Positions 16,016 through 24,995 are shown, counted from the first letter of the stretch. The stretch: 64,000 nucleotides of DNA from Roseomonas sp. (GCA_020249285.1 JADCFX010000009.1:1-64000); one strand, 5' to 3'. A program made the numbers and translations. The notes: generated from the sequence alone by a model not told the origin.

Positions 16016-18316
16016 TTAAGTTTTATCCGGTGTAAAACTCAATGTTTCGAACATACTTGTCACTTCATCTGGGATGTCTTGAGCGATGCTGTTCTGCGAG
16101 GAGTGAAATCCGTCAAATTCTTCTGTTAGAGCTTCCATTTTTTGTTGCATTTCCTCTTCCTTTTCTCTTGTGCGCTCTAATTGGTGGTTCAAATCTAAAT
16201 CAAAAAATGTGGCAATATGTTCAAGCGAAATGTGTAGGTCGCTGCACTCACTAGCATCAGTACAAACATCGAGTTCGTCAGAAAAATTGTACTTAACGTA
16301 ACTCTCCGATCTTCTTCGGAGTGCCAACATGTCGTTTTTCCAATCATCTTCATCTTCTGTGTGTTGAATTGCAGCCACTAATTCATCAATGGTTGGGTTT
16401 TCTTGTAGAGTCTTGAGCATAGTCGCCTTGAATCGCGTTATAAACCCTTTGATCGAAATCATCTCATTAGATTTAAATGCAAGTAATTTTCTATATACCT
16501 CTAATCCATCTCTAACGGAGAGAGAGCCATCTTGAAGGCCCTCAAGCACTTTTTCGAGTATCATCGCAACAAGTGACAATACTTCTGCCGTTGCGCAATA
16601 ATCCGCTATCTTCAGTAAACCGATGGATCTCGCTTCAAGGCCAGCATCACGTGAAATGATTTTATTGCCGCGTTTTTCAAAGACTGGCCTCTCGATCAGG
16701 TAGCGCAAGGCTGGCGTTAAAGCGATAATATTCTTGGCGATATGTGCCTTAAGTTGCTCTCCGCCAACAGCTTCTGCGATCGACAATACCTTCAGTAACT
16801 GTGAAAACTTTTCAGCGCTGCAAATGATATCAAGCCCATTGTCTGGGGCCTCACGGATGATGCGGTTCATTAGGTCTGCAACTGAGGGGTTGATATAGGC
16901 AAATGTTCCTTTTGCGCTCGTTACAAATGAATCGCAGATTTCGCCCGCAGCTAATCGTTGGTCGGTAGGCTTTGTGGGATAATTATATTTTTTAGATCGG
17001 TATCTATTCAACCTATCAAAGGCCTCGAAAACGACTTCAATTGAAGCAAATGGACCAAGAGAGTGTATTGCAAGTAGCATTGAGCGGGCAGAGTCTGATA
17101 TTTGGTAATCGTATGCATGGAGCCAGATCTGAGCAGGGTCCGTCAGTAGTCCAATGATAAAGGCGCCAAAGCCGTCTGGCGGAATATCTCTGATACGTTG
17201 ATAGGAGGATAACCATTCAATAATGCGCGGATTGAATTTGGGATGATCTATGATACTTAGATAGAGATTATTAGTAAGTATCACTTCAATGTATTCCTCT
17301 GGAAGATTACTGAAATATATGTGATTGTAAAGCATGTGGGCTTTTTGCTGTCTTTTATAACTGCTCACTTCGATAATGCACTTGGATCCCAAAATATTTC
17401 CCATAGATAGCCTTTCAGAGACGTGTAGCGCTTGTCGGAGTATGTGTTCTCGAGTAGTCAGGATGAGTCTGGCGTTTTTCGAACGCCGCACCATTTCGAT
17501 AAATTTTAGTAAATCTCTATCATAGTTTTTCCCAAGAAATGAATTTTGTTCGCCGAGAAATGTAGCGCCCAAAAAATCGTCATAGTAAAAAATTTGTTTT
17601 TCTTCTGCTGAGTACAGCTTTCTAGCTTCCTTAATGCTCCCATTTATAATGATTGGTCTATATTCTCTTTCAACATGTGCATAGACCAGCATCTCAGCTA
17701 ACATTGTTTTTCCAACACCCGGTTGTCCTGAAATAATCACAAATTTTTCATTATCTAAAACGGTCAAGGCTTTTGAGTATGCATTACTCTGAACGTACAG
17801 TTTGAGTCTCTTTGAAATCTCCTCCATCTCAAACTCGGCGCGAGTGTGCTCTGCGTTGTGAAGAACCTTTTGCATCACAGGGATACTCGCAAGCCAAAGC
17901 TTATGGTGACTCGTCTCTATTTGAGGAAACATGCCAAGCAAATTGTTTAGGTCCTCAGCTGTAATAATATCTTCGGCCTTCAACACATTCGATGCAAAGA
18001 GTTTTTGTATCGACGCTTTATTTGCTGGAGTCAGGGGAAGAGAAGTCACAATGATATATCTGGACGGGCTGAGCTTAATAAGTTTTTGCGCCTCTTTTTT
18101 CAACGATCTAATTAGCCCTGACACAGACGTTCCGCGATAATGCTTGCATTGGACGATAATCTTCTGATCCTCAGATGGGCAATACCGAAAATCAATTCCG
18201 CCATCCCGGCCCGTTCGAAAAGATTCCAAAACAATAATGTCTCTCGCTTGGATGATGTCCCGCGAAATCAATTCAAAATCGTAGGGCGAAAGAGTGTGGA
18301 AATCATAATCCGGCAT
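16016..18316 (-). CDS. Mrr-like nuclease fused to an nSTAND3-type NTPase; candidate anti-phage (Avs-like) defence protein
   Basis: A 766-residue single-gene system. Residues 1-130 form an Mrr-type restriction endonuclease domain: Glu15, then GRDGGIDFRY with Asp42, then VQCKHYRG with Gln56 and Lys58, the D...QxK active site. After a linker comes a P-loop NTPase: Walker A GQPGVGKT (197-204), Walker B FYYDDFLGA (Asp246-Asp247) and LILTTREHIL (286-290), the marks of the nSTAND3 family. The remaining ~430 residues are mostly helical and unrecognised, with a charged likely coiled coil near 710-745. In STAND defence proteins the C-terminal part senses a phage product and the N-terminal effector then cuts DNA; that role is inferred here. 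The gene is visibly AT-rich beside high-GC neighbours, which suggests recent transfer. Confidence 0.85.
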   Translation of the reverse strand: MPDYDFHTLSPYDFELISRDIIQARDIIVLESFRTGRDGGIDFRYCPSEDQKIIVQCKHYRGTSVSGLIRSLKKEAQKLIKLSPSRYIIVTSLPLTPANKASIQKLFASNVLKAEDIITAEDLNNLLGMFPQIETSHHKLWLASIPVMQKVLHNAEHTRAEFEMEEISKRLKLYVQSNAYSKALTVLDNEKFVIISGQPGVGKTMLAEMLVYAHVEREYRPIIINGSIKEARKLYSAEEKQIFYYDDFLGATFLGEQNSFLGKNYDRDLLKFIEMVRRSKNARLILTTREHILRQALHVSERLSMGNILGSKCIIEVSSYKRQQKAHMLYNHIYFSNLPEEYIEVILTNNLYLSIIDHPKFNPRIIEWLSSYQRIRDIPPDGFGAFIIGLLTDPAQIWLHAYDYQISDSARSMLLAIHSLGPFASIEVVFEAFDRLNRYRSKKYNYPTKPTDQRLAAGEICDSFVTSAKGTFAYINPSVADLMNRIIREAPDNGLDIICSAEKFSQLLKVLSIAEAVGGEQLKAHIAKNIIALTPALRYLIERPVFEKRGNKIISRDAGLEARSIGLLKIADYCATAEVLSLVAMILEKVLEGLQDGSLSVRDGLEVYRKLLAFKSNEMISIKGFITRFKATMLKTLQENPTIDELVAAIQHTEDEDDWKNDMLALRRRSESYVKYNFSDELDVCTDASECSDLHISLEHIATFFDLDLNHQLERTREKEEEMQQKMEALTEEFDGFHSSQNSIAQDIPDEVTSMFETLSFTPDKT

Positions 18317-18373
18317 ATCGTTATTTCACCATGCTTGTTAGGCATTGCACAAGGTTTTCCTCAGCCGAAAGTG

Positions 18374-19303
18374 TTATTCCCCCACTTTCCTCTTATGCCC
18401 CAGCACCCCCATCAACCGCCGATCCCGCCAAGCTGAACGCTCCCCAATCTTCTCCAAAGGCAGCGCCACGCGGCGTTCTGCGGTCACGCGCGCAACCGTT
18501 GCGTCATCATACAAGAACGGCGTCTGTTCTTCCGTAATCCCGCCCATCAGCCCGCCAAAGCGCGCGGCGTAATCCGCAACGCCACCCGGCGCGTTTAGAT
18601 CAATCGTCTCGAACGGCCCCATGAAGGACCAACGCAACCCAAGCCCGTCCTTCACGCAGGCATCCACATCTTCAACACTCATCACGCCATCGCGCACCAG
18701 GCGGAAGGCCTCGGCAACCAGTGCTGCTTGCAGCCGGTTCAGTACGAAGCCGCGGGTTTCCTTCATGGCCGTCACCGGCACCTGACCCACCCGCGCCATC
18801 AGCGCCCGTGTGCGTGCCACGACTTCCGGCGCGGTCCAGGGCGCGCCCACCAATTCCACCAGTGGCACCAGATAGGGCGGGTTCACCGGATGCGCGACCA
18901 GGCAGCGCGCGCGCCCGGCAAGCGCCTCGGTAAAGGCGCTGGCTGGTATGCCAGAGGTTGAAGATGCCAACACCACATCCGGACCGCATAGCGCATCAAG
19001 CTGCGCGAAAAGCGCGCGCTTCGGCTCCACCCGCTCCGGGCCGTTTTCCTGCACATGCGCTGCCCCTGCGACACAGTCTTCCATGCTGGGTGCAGCGCTG
19101 ATGCGTGCGGCGATCACGGCGGGTGTTTCCGTGATCAGCCCTGCCTCGGCCAAGTCCTGAAGGCTCTGCCCGATCAGGCCGAGTGCGGCGTCAGAAACCC
19201 CCGCCACCGGGTCCCAAATCCGCACGCTATGGCCAGCGCGGGCGAAAACCATGGCCCAGGCGCGGCCAATCAGCCCGGTCCCGATGATGGCGATTTGTTC
19301 CAT
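18374..19303 (-). CDS. 3-hydroxyacyl-CoA dehydrogenase-like protein, lambda-crystallin / L-gulonate 3-dehydrogenase type
   Basis: A 309-residue NAD-dependent dehydrogenase. The N-terminal Rossmann motif is IIGTGLIGRAWAMVFARAG. The central block has ASSTSGIP, then AHPVNPPYLVPLVELVG, then GFVLNRLQAALVAEAFRLV. The His and Glu of the AHPVNPP...VE region correspond to the family's catalytic pair. The late segment GLGLRWSFMGPFETIDLN is close to mammalian CRYL1, so oxidation of a hydroxyacid or sugar acid is as likely as an acyl-CoA substrate. It precedes the nuclease-NTPase gene on the same strand by 57 bases and is divergent from the small membrane protein gene. Confidence 0.85.
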   Translation of the reverse strand: MEQIAIIGTGLIGRAWAMVFARAGHSVRIWDPVAGVSDAALGLIGQSLQDLAEAGLITETPAVIAARISAAPSMEDCVAGAAHVQENGPERVEPKRALFAQLDALCGPDVVLASSTSGIPASAFTEALAGRARCLVAHPVNPPYLVPLVELVGAPWTAPEVVARTRALMARVGQVPVTAMKETRGFVLNRLQAALVAEAFRLVRDGVMSVEDVDACVKDGLGLRWSFMGPFETIDLNAPGGVADYAARFGGLMGGITEEQTPFLYDDATVARVTAERRVALPLEKIGERSAWRDRRLMGVLGHKRKVGE

Positions 19304-19365
19304 GGCGCAACTCCTTCATGAGGCCGGTCTTGATAGGCGGCCCTTCAAAGGCGATGTAAGGCCCC

Positions 19366-19524
19366 GTGAGTGAAAGACGCAACGTGCCCCTGCCGGCGCC
19401 CCCAACCCCAAGCCTGCCGCTTGGCATAAAGCGTTCGTTTGGCTTCATGCTGCTCGGCGGCACCATGGCGCTGGCGGGCTTGCTGGCGCTGTGGCGCGCG
19501 GTCGCCTCTGTATTCGGGCTGTGA
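19366..19524 (+). CDS. Small single-pass membrane protein upstream of xpaC/telA
   Basis: A 52-codon frame from GTG 19366 to TGA 19522-19524. It has a proline-rich cytoplasmic-looking head (VPLPAPPTPSLPLG) followed by one hydrophobic helix (FGFMLLGGTMALAGLLALW). Its stop overlaps the likely GTG start of the next gene as GTGA, which supports real, coupled translation. No family is recognised. The start is uncertain because the ribosome-binding site is weak. Confidence 0.55.
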   Translation: MSERRNVPLPAPPTPSLPLGIKRSFGFMLLGGTMALAGLLALWRAVASVFGL

Positions 19525-20231
19525 ACAGCTTCTGGCGCCTTTGGCTGCTGCCCATGACGGGGCTTGCGCTGCTGCCGGCGGCTTTCTTCAATCTTTTCGC
19601 GATGCGGCAGACAGCGCTGCTAGGCTGCCTGCTTGGCATTGCCCTTCCCTTTGTTGCCGCGCGCATCATGAAGCGCGGACGCCGCGGCGATGCGCGCCGC
19701 GCTGCGGTACTGATGGGCGTGGCAGCCGGCCTCGCCACTGGGTTGGGCGCCGGGGCGGGGCCGATCATTGGGTTGTTGTTCGCCCTGGGCGCCTGGGGTG
19801 GCACAACGTTGCTCTATGCCGAAATTCCCGAAGCCGCGCCTCCGCCGCCGCCCGCGCCGCCGCCTTCCGGGCCGCTTGCTGACGCGCGGCTCAGGCTACA
19901 GGCGATAGAAGCCATCGCCGCGCGCGGCCATGAACCACGCCTGATCCCGGTGGCGCAGGCCATTGGCCAGGTGCTGGATGATCTGGAAGCGCGGCCCGAG
20001 GGCATCGCCCGCGCGCGTCGCTTTCTGGCGGTGCATTTGGATGGGCTGGAACGTATCGCAACGCGCCTTGAAGCCGGTGCCACGCCGCCGCCCGCGTTTG
20101 GTGTGCTGCTGCGTGATCTTGAAGCCGCGGCGCGGCGCTTGCGCGCTGATCTCCGCGCTGAGGAAAGCGCGGCACTCGATATCCAAGTCAAGGTGCTGGC
20201 CGATAGGCTGCGCGAGGAAGGCTATTCATGA
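19521..20231 (+). CDS. XpaC-like membrane protein (5-bromo-4-chloroindolyl phosphate hydrolysis family)
   Basis: A 236-residue protein with two or three N-terminal membrane segments (LLPMTGLALLPAAFFNLFAM and a later Ala/Gly-rich pair), a proline-rich linker (EAAPPPPPAPPPSGPLA) and a helical cytoplasmic domain. This layout and the partner gene downstream match the XpaC family, often paired with TelA. The start at GTG 19521 is preferred because it overlaps the stop of the preceding small gene; an in-frame GTG at 19491 exists. The last four bases overlap telA. The biochemical function of XpaC proteins is not established. Confidence 0.75.
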   Translation: MNSFWRLWLLPMTGLALLPAAFFNLFAMRQTALLGCLLGIALPFVAARIMKRGRRGDARRAAVLMGVAAGLATGLGAGAGPIIGLLFALGAWGGTTLLYAEIPEAAPPPPPAPPPSGPLADARLRLQAIEAIAARGHEPRLIPVAQAIGQVLDDLEARPEGIARARRFLAVHLDGLERIATRLEAGATPPPAFGVLLRDLEAAARRLRADLRAEESAALDIQVKVLADRLREEGYS

Positions 20232-21289
20232 GCGATATCATCACCACCCCAGAAACACGCCGGGCGGAGGTTGAACGCCTCGCCGCCCAGCTTGACGTGA
20301 CGGACCCTGCGGCGGTGCTGCGCTTCGGGCAGGAAGCGCAAACCCGCGCTTCGGCAGCTGCGGATGCCATGCTGGAAGGGGCGAAAAACCGCGAAGCGGG
20401 GGAGGCTGGGCAGACGCTTGGCAGCTTGCTCAGCACCTTGCGTGGCTTTGATGTTTCCGGGCTTGCGGAAAAGCCCGGCTTTTTTGCGCGCATGTTCAAC
20501 AAGGCGGGTGCAGAGGCCGCGCAGGTGGTCAGCCGTTATGAAGGGCTGAAGGACCAGGTGGAGGCAATTGGCGATAAGCTTGATGCGCATCGCACGCGGC
20601 TTTTGGAAGATGTTGAAAAGCTTGAACGCCTTTATGGCGCTACGCTCGATTGGTTCCATGGCCTTGGTGATCACATCGCCGCTGGCGAGATTGTGCTGAA
20701 CAACACTGACAGCACTGCCATCCCGGATGCCGAAGCCAAGGCCACCGCCGGCGATATGCTCACCGCGCAGAAGCTGCGCGATTTGCGCGCCGCGCGTGAT
20801 GAACTTGATCGGCGCATCCATGATCTGCGGCTGACACGGCAGGTTGCGATGCAGGCCTTGCCCTCCATCCGGCTCATTCAGGAAAATGACAAGGCGCTGG
20901 CGGCGAAGATCCAATCCGTTGTGGCCAATACTGTGCCGCTTTGGCGCCAGCAGCTTGCCCAGGCACTCGCCATTCAGCGCATGCGCGATGCGGGGCAGAC
21001 GCTGAAGCAGGCGAACGACCTGACCAATCAATTGCTGACCGCGAATGCTGAGCGGCTGCGCCAAGGTAATGCCGAAGCGCGGACTGAAATTGAGCGCGGA
21101 GTTTTCGATCTGGCCGCGGTGAAGCAGGCCAATCAGCTACTGGTCGCCACCATTGAAGACAGCTTGACCATCGCCGAACGCGCCCGCGTCCAGCGCGCCG
21201 ATGCGGCGGTGGAATTGGACAAGGCGGAAGCCGAAATCCGGCGCGCGCTGATGGCCGCAAAGGCCATTCCGCCGGCGCCGAGGACGTAA
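20228..21289 (+). CDS. telA: TelA-family toxic anion resistance protein
   Basis: A 353-residue, almost wholly helical cytoplasmic protein. Family features are the central segment LYGATLDWFHGLGDHIAAGE, then LRDLRAARDELDRRIHDLRLTRQVAMQ, then IQSVVANTVPLWRQQLAQAL, and the C-terminal helix with IEDSLTIAERARVQR. TelA proteins were linked to tellurite and other stress resistance and often occur with XpaC; the molecular activity is unknown. The ATG overlaps the xpaC stop by four bases. The gene ends 28 bases before a Bug-type receptor gene, which is probably a separate function. Confidence 0.85.
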   Translation: MSDIITTPETRRAEVERLAAQLDVTDPAAVLRFGQEAQTRASAAADAMLEGAKNREAGEAGQTLGSLLSTLRGFDVSGLAEKPGFFARMFNKAGAEAAQVVSRYEGLKDQVEAIGDKLDAHRTRLLEDVEKLERLYGATLDWFHGLGDHIAAGEIVLNNTDSTAIPDAEAKATAGDMLTAQKLRDLRAARDELDRRIHDLRLTRQVAMQALPSIRLIQENDKALAAKIQSVVANTVPLWRQQLAQALAIQRMRDAGQTLKQANDLTNQLLTANAERLRQGNAEARTEIERGVFDLAAVKQANQLLVATIEDSLTIAERARVQRADAAVELDKAEAEIRRALMAAKAIPPAPRT

Positions 21290-21316
21290 AAACCAGAAAC
21301 CGTAGGGAAGCGTCGC

Positions 21317-22288
21317 ATGTTCACCAAACGCGCCATTCTGGCTGGCATACCGGCCTTGCTCGCATCGCCACAAATCGCCCGCGCCCAAGGCGCTTGGCCC
21401 AGCGCCCCCATCCGCATTATCGTGCCATTTCCGCCGGGTGGTGGTGCTGATGGGCTTGCTCGCATCTTGCAGCCCAGACTTCAATTGGAACTCGGCGTTC
21501 CGATCATTATTGACAATCGGCCCGGCGCATCCGGTGCACTTGGCGCCGCACAGGTTGCGCGCGCTGCCCCTGATGGCAATACTTGGCTAATCATGTTCGA
21601 TACTCATGCGGTCAATCCCGCATTGATCGACAATATGGGATTTGATACGGAAAAGGACCTGACGGCGCTGATGCTTCTCGGCACCGCTTCCATGGTGCTT
21701 ACAACGCATCCGTCTCGGCCTTACCGGCGTTTGGAAGATGTTGTCGTGGCCGCCAAGGCAAGGCCGGATACCATCACTTATGGCACCATTGGCAATGGCA
21801 GTCTTGCGCATTTGACCATGGCCTTGGCGGGACGCATTGCAGGATTTCGGCTTGTTCACGTTGCCTATCGCGGTGGTGGCCCCTTGGCGACGGCGGCCGC
21901 CTCGGGCGAGGTTGATCTTGCCATCTCCTCCCCAGCCGCATTGGGTGCCCAAATGCAGGCGGGCACGATCATTGGGTTGGCGCAAACAGCGGCTGAGCCA
22001 AGCCGCAGTCTGCCCCCACTGCCCACCATGGTTGAAGCTGGCATTCCGGGCATTGATGCGCGGGCATTCTGGGGGTTCGGAGGGCCAGCGGGACTGTCTG
22101 CTGCGATCAGACAGCGCATGGAAGCGGCGATGCGTGCCGCCTTGTCCAACGCCGAGACAGCACAACGGATTGAGGGCCTAGGTATAGACCTTAACCCCCA
22201 AGGTCAGGCGTTCTTCACCCAATTCATGTCTGCCCAGATCGCCACCTGGGGCAGGGTGGTGCGGGAGAATAATATCCGTCCGGATTGA
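21317..22288 (+). CDS. Bug/TctC-type tripartite tricarboxylate transporter substrate-binding protein
   Basis: A 323-residue periplasmic receptor. The signal peptide ends near ARAQG, and the mature protein begins with WPSAPIRIIVPFPPGGGADGLAR, the family's phosphate-binding-like first loop. IIIDNRPGASGALGAAQVARAAPDG and the later YGTIGNGSLAHL follow the family pattern. Such receptors bind carboxylates and similar small anions and normally feed TctA/TctB membrane proteins. No membrane component is encoded nearby, so it is an orphan receptor. It converges with a DUF937 gene, with a GC-rich inverted repeat (22305-22312 with 22319-22326) at the junction. Confidence 0.9.
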   Translation: MFTKRAILAGIPALLASPQIARAQGAWPSAPIRIIVPFPPGGGADGLARILQPRLQLELGVPIIIDNRPGASGALGAAQVARAAPDGNTWLIMFDTHAVNPALIDNMGFDTEKDLTALMLLGTASMVLTTHPSRPYRRLEDVVVAAKARPDTITYGTIGNGSLAHLTMALAGRIAGFRLVHVAYRGGGPLATAAASGEVDLAISSPAALGAQMQAGTIIGLAQTAAEPSRSLPPLPTMVEAGIPGIDARAFWGFGGPAGLSAAIRQRMEAAMRAALSNAETAQRIEGLGIDLNPQGQAFFTQFMSAQIATWGRVVRENNIRPD

Positions 22289-22314
22289 ACCTCGCCCGTA
22301 TCAGCGGCGGCGCC

Positions 22315-23042
22315 TCAACGCCGCCGAAACAGCCCGCCCGGATCGCCCAGTGGGTTGCGCGGGTCCACATCATTATCGCGGAAGCCGCCACCAGACCCAC
22401 CCTTGCCGCCGCCACCAAGCGCCGCGGGCTTGGCCGGCAAATCATCGCCCGGCGGCAAGACCTTCTCGCCTTTTCCAGCCATACCCGCTGCCGTGGCGGC
22501 GCCAGCGCCGGCTAATAAAGTCCCGAGCAAGCCTCCAAGACCGCCACCGGCCTGCGGCTGCGCGCTGCCGCCCGACATGGCGCCCATCAGCCCGCCCAGA
22601 ACATCACCAAGGCCACCCTGCTGTTGCTGTTGCAGCGACTGTCCGCCCATCATGCCTGACAGAACGCTGCCCAGCACATCGTCAAGTCCGCCGCCCATAT
22701 CGGCCTGCGACTGCGGCAAGCGGCCCTGGGGCGTCATGCCATTGATCACTGCGGGCAGAAGCTGCGCAAGGATAACTGCCATGGCGCCGCCCGAAGCCGC
22801 GCCGCCGCCGAATTGCTGCGCCATCCGGCCAATTCATCGCGGCCAAGGGCTTGGGTCAGTTTTTCGGGGGCGACAGAGATATTCTCGCCCGATCCGACCC
22901 AGCTCTCGACCTCGGCGCCCAGCCCACCCTTCTGCAACTTACCAACCAGGGAAGCGAGGCCATCTGCGGAGCCGCCCCCCATCATGGCACCCAGCAAATC
23001 GCCAAGACCACCGCCAGCGCTCTGGCCCCATGGATTGCTCAT
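22315..23042 (-). pseudogene. DUF937/YidB-like glycine-rich protein, interrupted by a -1 frameshift
   Basis: Two overlapping frames make one family-like protein. The 5' frame starts at the ATG at 23042 (MSNPWGQ, with a GGAGGG ribosome-binding site six bases upstream) and reads LQKGGLGAEVESWVG, then LTQALGRDELAG, before turning into nonsense. The next frame picks up exactly where the family continues: MAQQFGGGAASGG, then AQLLPAVINGMTPQGRLP. Inserting one base in GAATTGGCCGGATGG (near 22825) would restore DELARMAQQ. The C-terminal half is a Gly/Gln-rich low-complexity tail. The cause may be a true mutation, a sequencing error or, less likely, recoding. Function of the family is unknown. Confidence 0.75.
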
Positions 23043-23190
23043 CGTCATCCCTCCGGAATTCCTGATAAGCTTAAGCGGCTTTTGTATCTCGTCAAAGTTC
23101 TTGGCTTCGGGCATCCACCGGCACAGCTTGACCTTCGGGCAAACTATTGATCCCATGCCCCCATAAGCAAGGATCAAGGAAACCCCACCC

Positions 23191-24258
23191 ATGCGCGCCT
23201 GGGCAGTTGTTGAAGCCGGTAAGCCCCTTCAGGAAATTGAAATCCCAACACCGGAACCCACCGGCCAGCAGGTGCTGTTGGAAATCACCCATGCCGGTGT
23301 TTGCCATTCAGATCTGCATATCTGGGAAGGTGGCTATGATCTTGGGTCGCGCGGCTATCTGAAACTCTCCGATCGCGGGGTGAAGCTGCCGCTTGCAATG
23401 GGGCATGAGATTGTGGGCCGCGTGCTGAAATGGGGGCCAGATGCCAATGGCGCGGGCCTTAATGTTGGCGACCATATGGTGGTCTTCCCCTGGGTCGGCT
23501 GCGGCACCTGCGAAGCCTGCCGCGCGGATGAGGATAATATGTGCCTCACGCCGAAAAGCCTCGGCGTTTATCAGCATGGTGGCTATGCGACGCATGTGCT
23601 GGCGCCGGAGCCGCGGCATCTGGTGTCGGTGGGTAACCTCGACCCCGCCTTGGCCGCGACCTATGCCTGTTCCGGCATCACGGTGTTCAGCGCTATCAAT
23701 AAGGTCATGCCCATGCCGGCGGATGAGCCCATTGTGGTGATCGGCGCGGGCGGGCTTGGCCTGAACGCGATAGCGGTGCTGAAGGCCAAGGGCCATCGGC
23801 GAATCGTCGTGGTGGATGTCAGCCCCGCCAAGCTTGAAGCCGCCAAGCGGGAAGGGGCCTCTGATATTGTCCTGGGCGGCGATGCGGATACCTCCAAGCG
23901 CATCATGGAAGCCTGCGGTGGCCCGGTCCGCGCCATTATTGACCTCGTCAACGGGACCGAGACGGCGCGGAGCGCCTTTGACGCGCTGCGCAAGGGCGGC
24001 AAGCTGGTGCAGGTGGGGCTTTTCGGTGGCGAATTGGCCGTGCCGCTACCGGTCATGCCGATGCGCGCACTGACCATCCAGGGTTCATATGTGGGCAATG
24101 TCAAGGAATTGCGGGAATTGGTGGGCATTGCACAGCAAGGTGGATTGCCGGGTATTCCGATTACCCGCATGCCGCTTAATCAGGCCGACACGGCGCTCAA
24201 TAGGTTGAAAGATGGCAAGGTCACGGGGCGAATTGTCCTCACTGCGGAGGCATCGTGA
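23191..24258 (+). CDS. Zinc-dependent alcohol dehydrogenase (MDR family)
   Basis: A 355-residue cytoplasmic NAD(P)-dependent oxidoreductase. Catalytic zinc ligands are suggested by GVCHSDLH and GHEIVGRV. The structural zinc lobe shows four cysteines in GCGTCEACRADEDNMC. The Rossmann motif is VVIGAGGLGLNAIAVLKAKG. It is thus a full zinc enzyme rather than a quinone reductase-type member. The physiological alcohol or aldehyde is unknown. It stands alone between the broken DUF937 gene and a thiol-dioxygenase-like gene; the 55 bases after the stop are AT-rich and probably hold the next promoter. Confidence 0.9.
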   Translation: MRAWAVVEAGKPLQEIEIPTPEPTGQQVLLEITHAGVCHSDLHIWEGGYDLGSRGYLKLSDRGVKLPLAMGHEIVGRVLKWGPDANGAGLNVGDHMVVFPWVGCGTCEACRADEDNMCLTPKSLGVYQHGGYATHVLAPEPRHLVSVGNLDPALAATYACSGITVFSAINKVMPMPADEPIVVIGAGGLGLNAIAVLKAKGHRRIVVVDVSPAKLEAAKREGASDIVLGGDADTSKRIMEACGGPVRAIIDLVNGTETARSAFDALRKGGKLVQVGLFGGELAVPLPVMPMRALTIQGSYVGNVKELRELVGIAQQGGLPGIPITRMPLNQADTALNRLKDGKVTGRIVLTAEAS

Positions 24259-24313
24259 AAAATTATAAAACTAATGGTTGCATTTTGACTAAAATTACTC
24301 AATCATTTGGGGC

Positions 24314-24928
24314 ATGGACAACGGAAGCACCCTGGTTCAAGACATCGCCCCCTTGCGAGACTTCGTCCGCGGCATGACTGCCCTGGCCGATGCGGGTGGC
24401 GATGAGGCTGTATTTCTGAAGGAAGCGCCAAGCTTGCTCCGCAAGCTTGTACTTTCCGACAATTGGCTGCCGCCGGAATACACGGCGCCGACGGATACCT
24501 TTCGGCAATTGCTGCTGCATTGCGACCCGCAGGAGCGGTTTTCGGTTGTGTGTTTCGTCTGGGGACCAGGGCAGCAGACGCCAGTGCATAACCACACTGT
24601 CTGGGGCTTGGTTGGTGTCCATCAGGGAGAGGAGATCTCCACTGAAATGTGCGCCGACCCGAATGGCGGACCCATGCGCCCGGGGCGGGTTGATCGCGTC
24701 AAGCGCGGAGAGGTCGTTATCTTGAGCAGCGACAGCTATGATACGCACCGCGTTGAAAACGCGGTGGAAGGCCGCACCAGCATCAGCATCCATGTCTATG
24801 GCGCCAATATCGGCGCGGTGAAGCGTGCGATGTTCAATACCGAGACCAGCCAGCCGGAGTATTTCATCTCGGGCTATGACAATAGAACCGTCCCCAATCT
24901 TTGGGATTTAAGCCGTTCGGCCAATTAG
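24314..24928 (+). CDS. Cysteine dioxygenase-family thiol dioxygenase (cupin)
   Basis: A 204-residue cupin-fold, non-heme iron enzyme. The iron-binding pair appears in PVHNHTVWGLVGVHQGEE, and the third histidine in YDTHRVEN. The family oxidises thiols such as cysteine or 3-mercaptopropionate to sulfinates. The length and HNHTVWG motif fit the bacterial 3-mercaptopropionate/cysteine dioxygenase branch more than the mammalian type; the exact thiol cannot be assigned. The 55-base upstream gap (AAAATTATAAAAC...) is markedly AT-rich and is the likely promoter. An unrelated iron oxygenase gene follows 67 bases later. Confidence 0.8.
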   Translation: MDNGSTLVQDIAPLRDFVRGMTALADAGGDEAVFLKEAPSLLRKLVLSDNWLPPEYTAPTDTFRQLLLHCDPQERFSVVCFVWGPGQQTPVHNHTVWGLVGVHQGEEISTEMCADPNGGPMRPGRVDRVKRGEVVILSSDSYDTHRVENAVEGRTSISIHVYGANIGAVKRAMFNTETSQPEYFISGYDNRTVPNLWDLSRSAN

Positions 24929-24995
24929 CCAGCGCCTCTTGCGTGCTGGCGCGTGAGGCGTGATGCTTCCTGCCATCAAGCAGGGATAACCTACC

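Noticed and set aside
22355..23065. 236-codon plus-strand frame over the DUF937 locus
   Set aside because: Pro/Ser/Arg-rich antisense translation of Gly-rich coding DNA; both minus-strand frames show real family residues.
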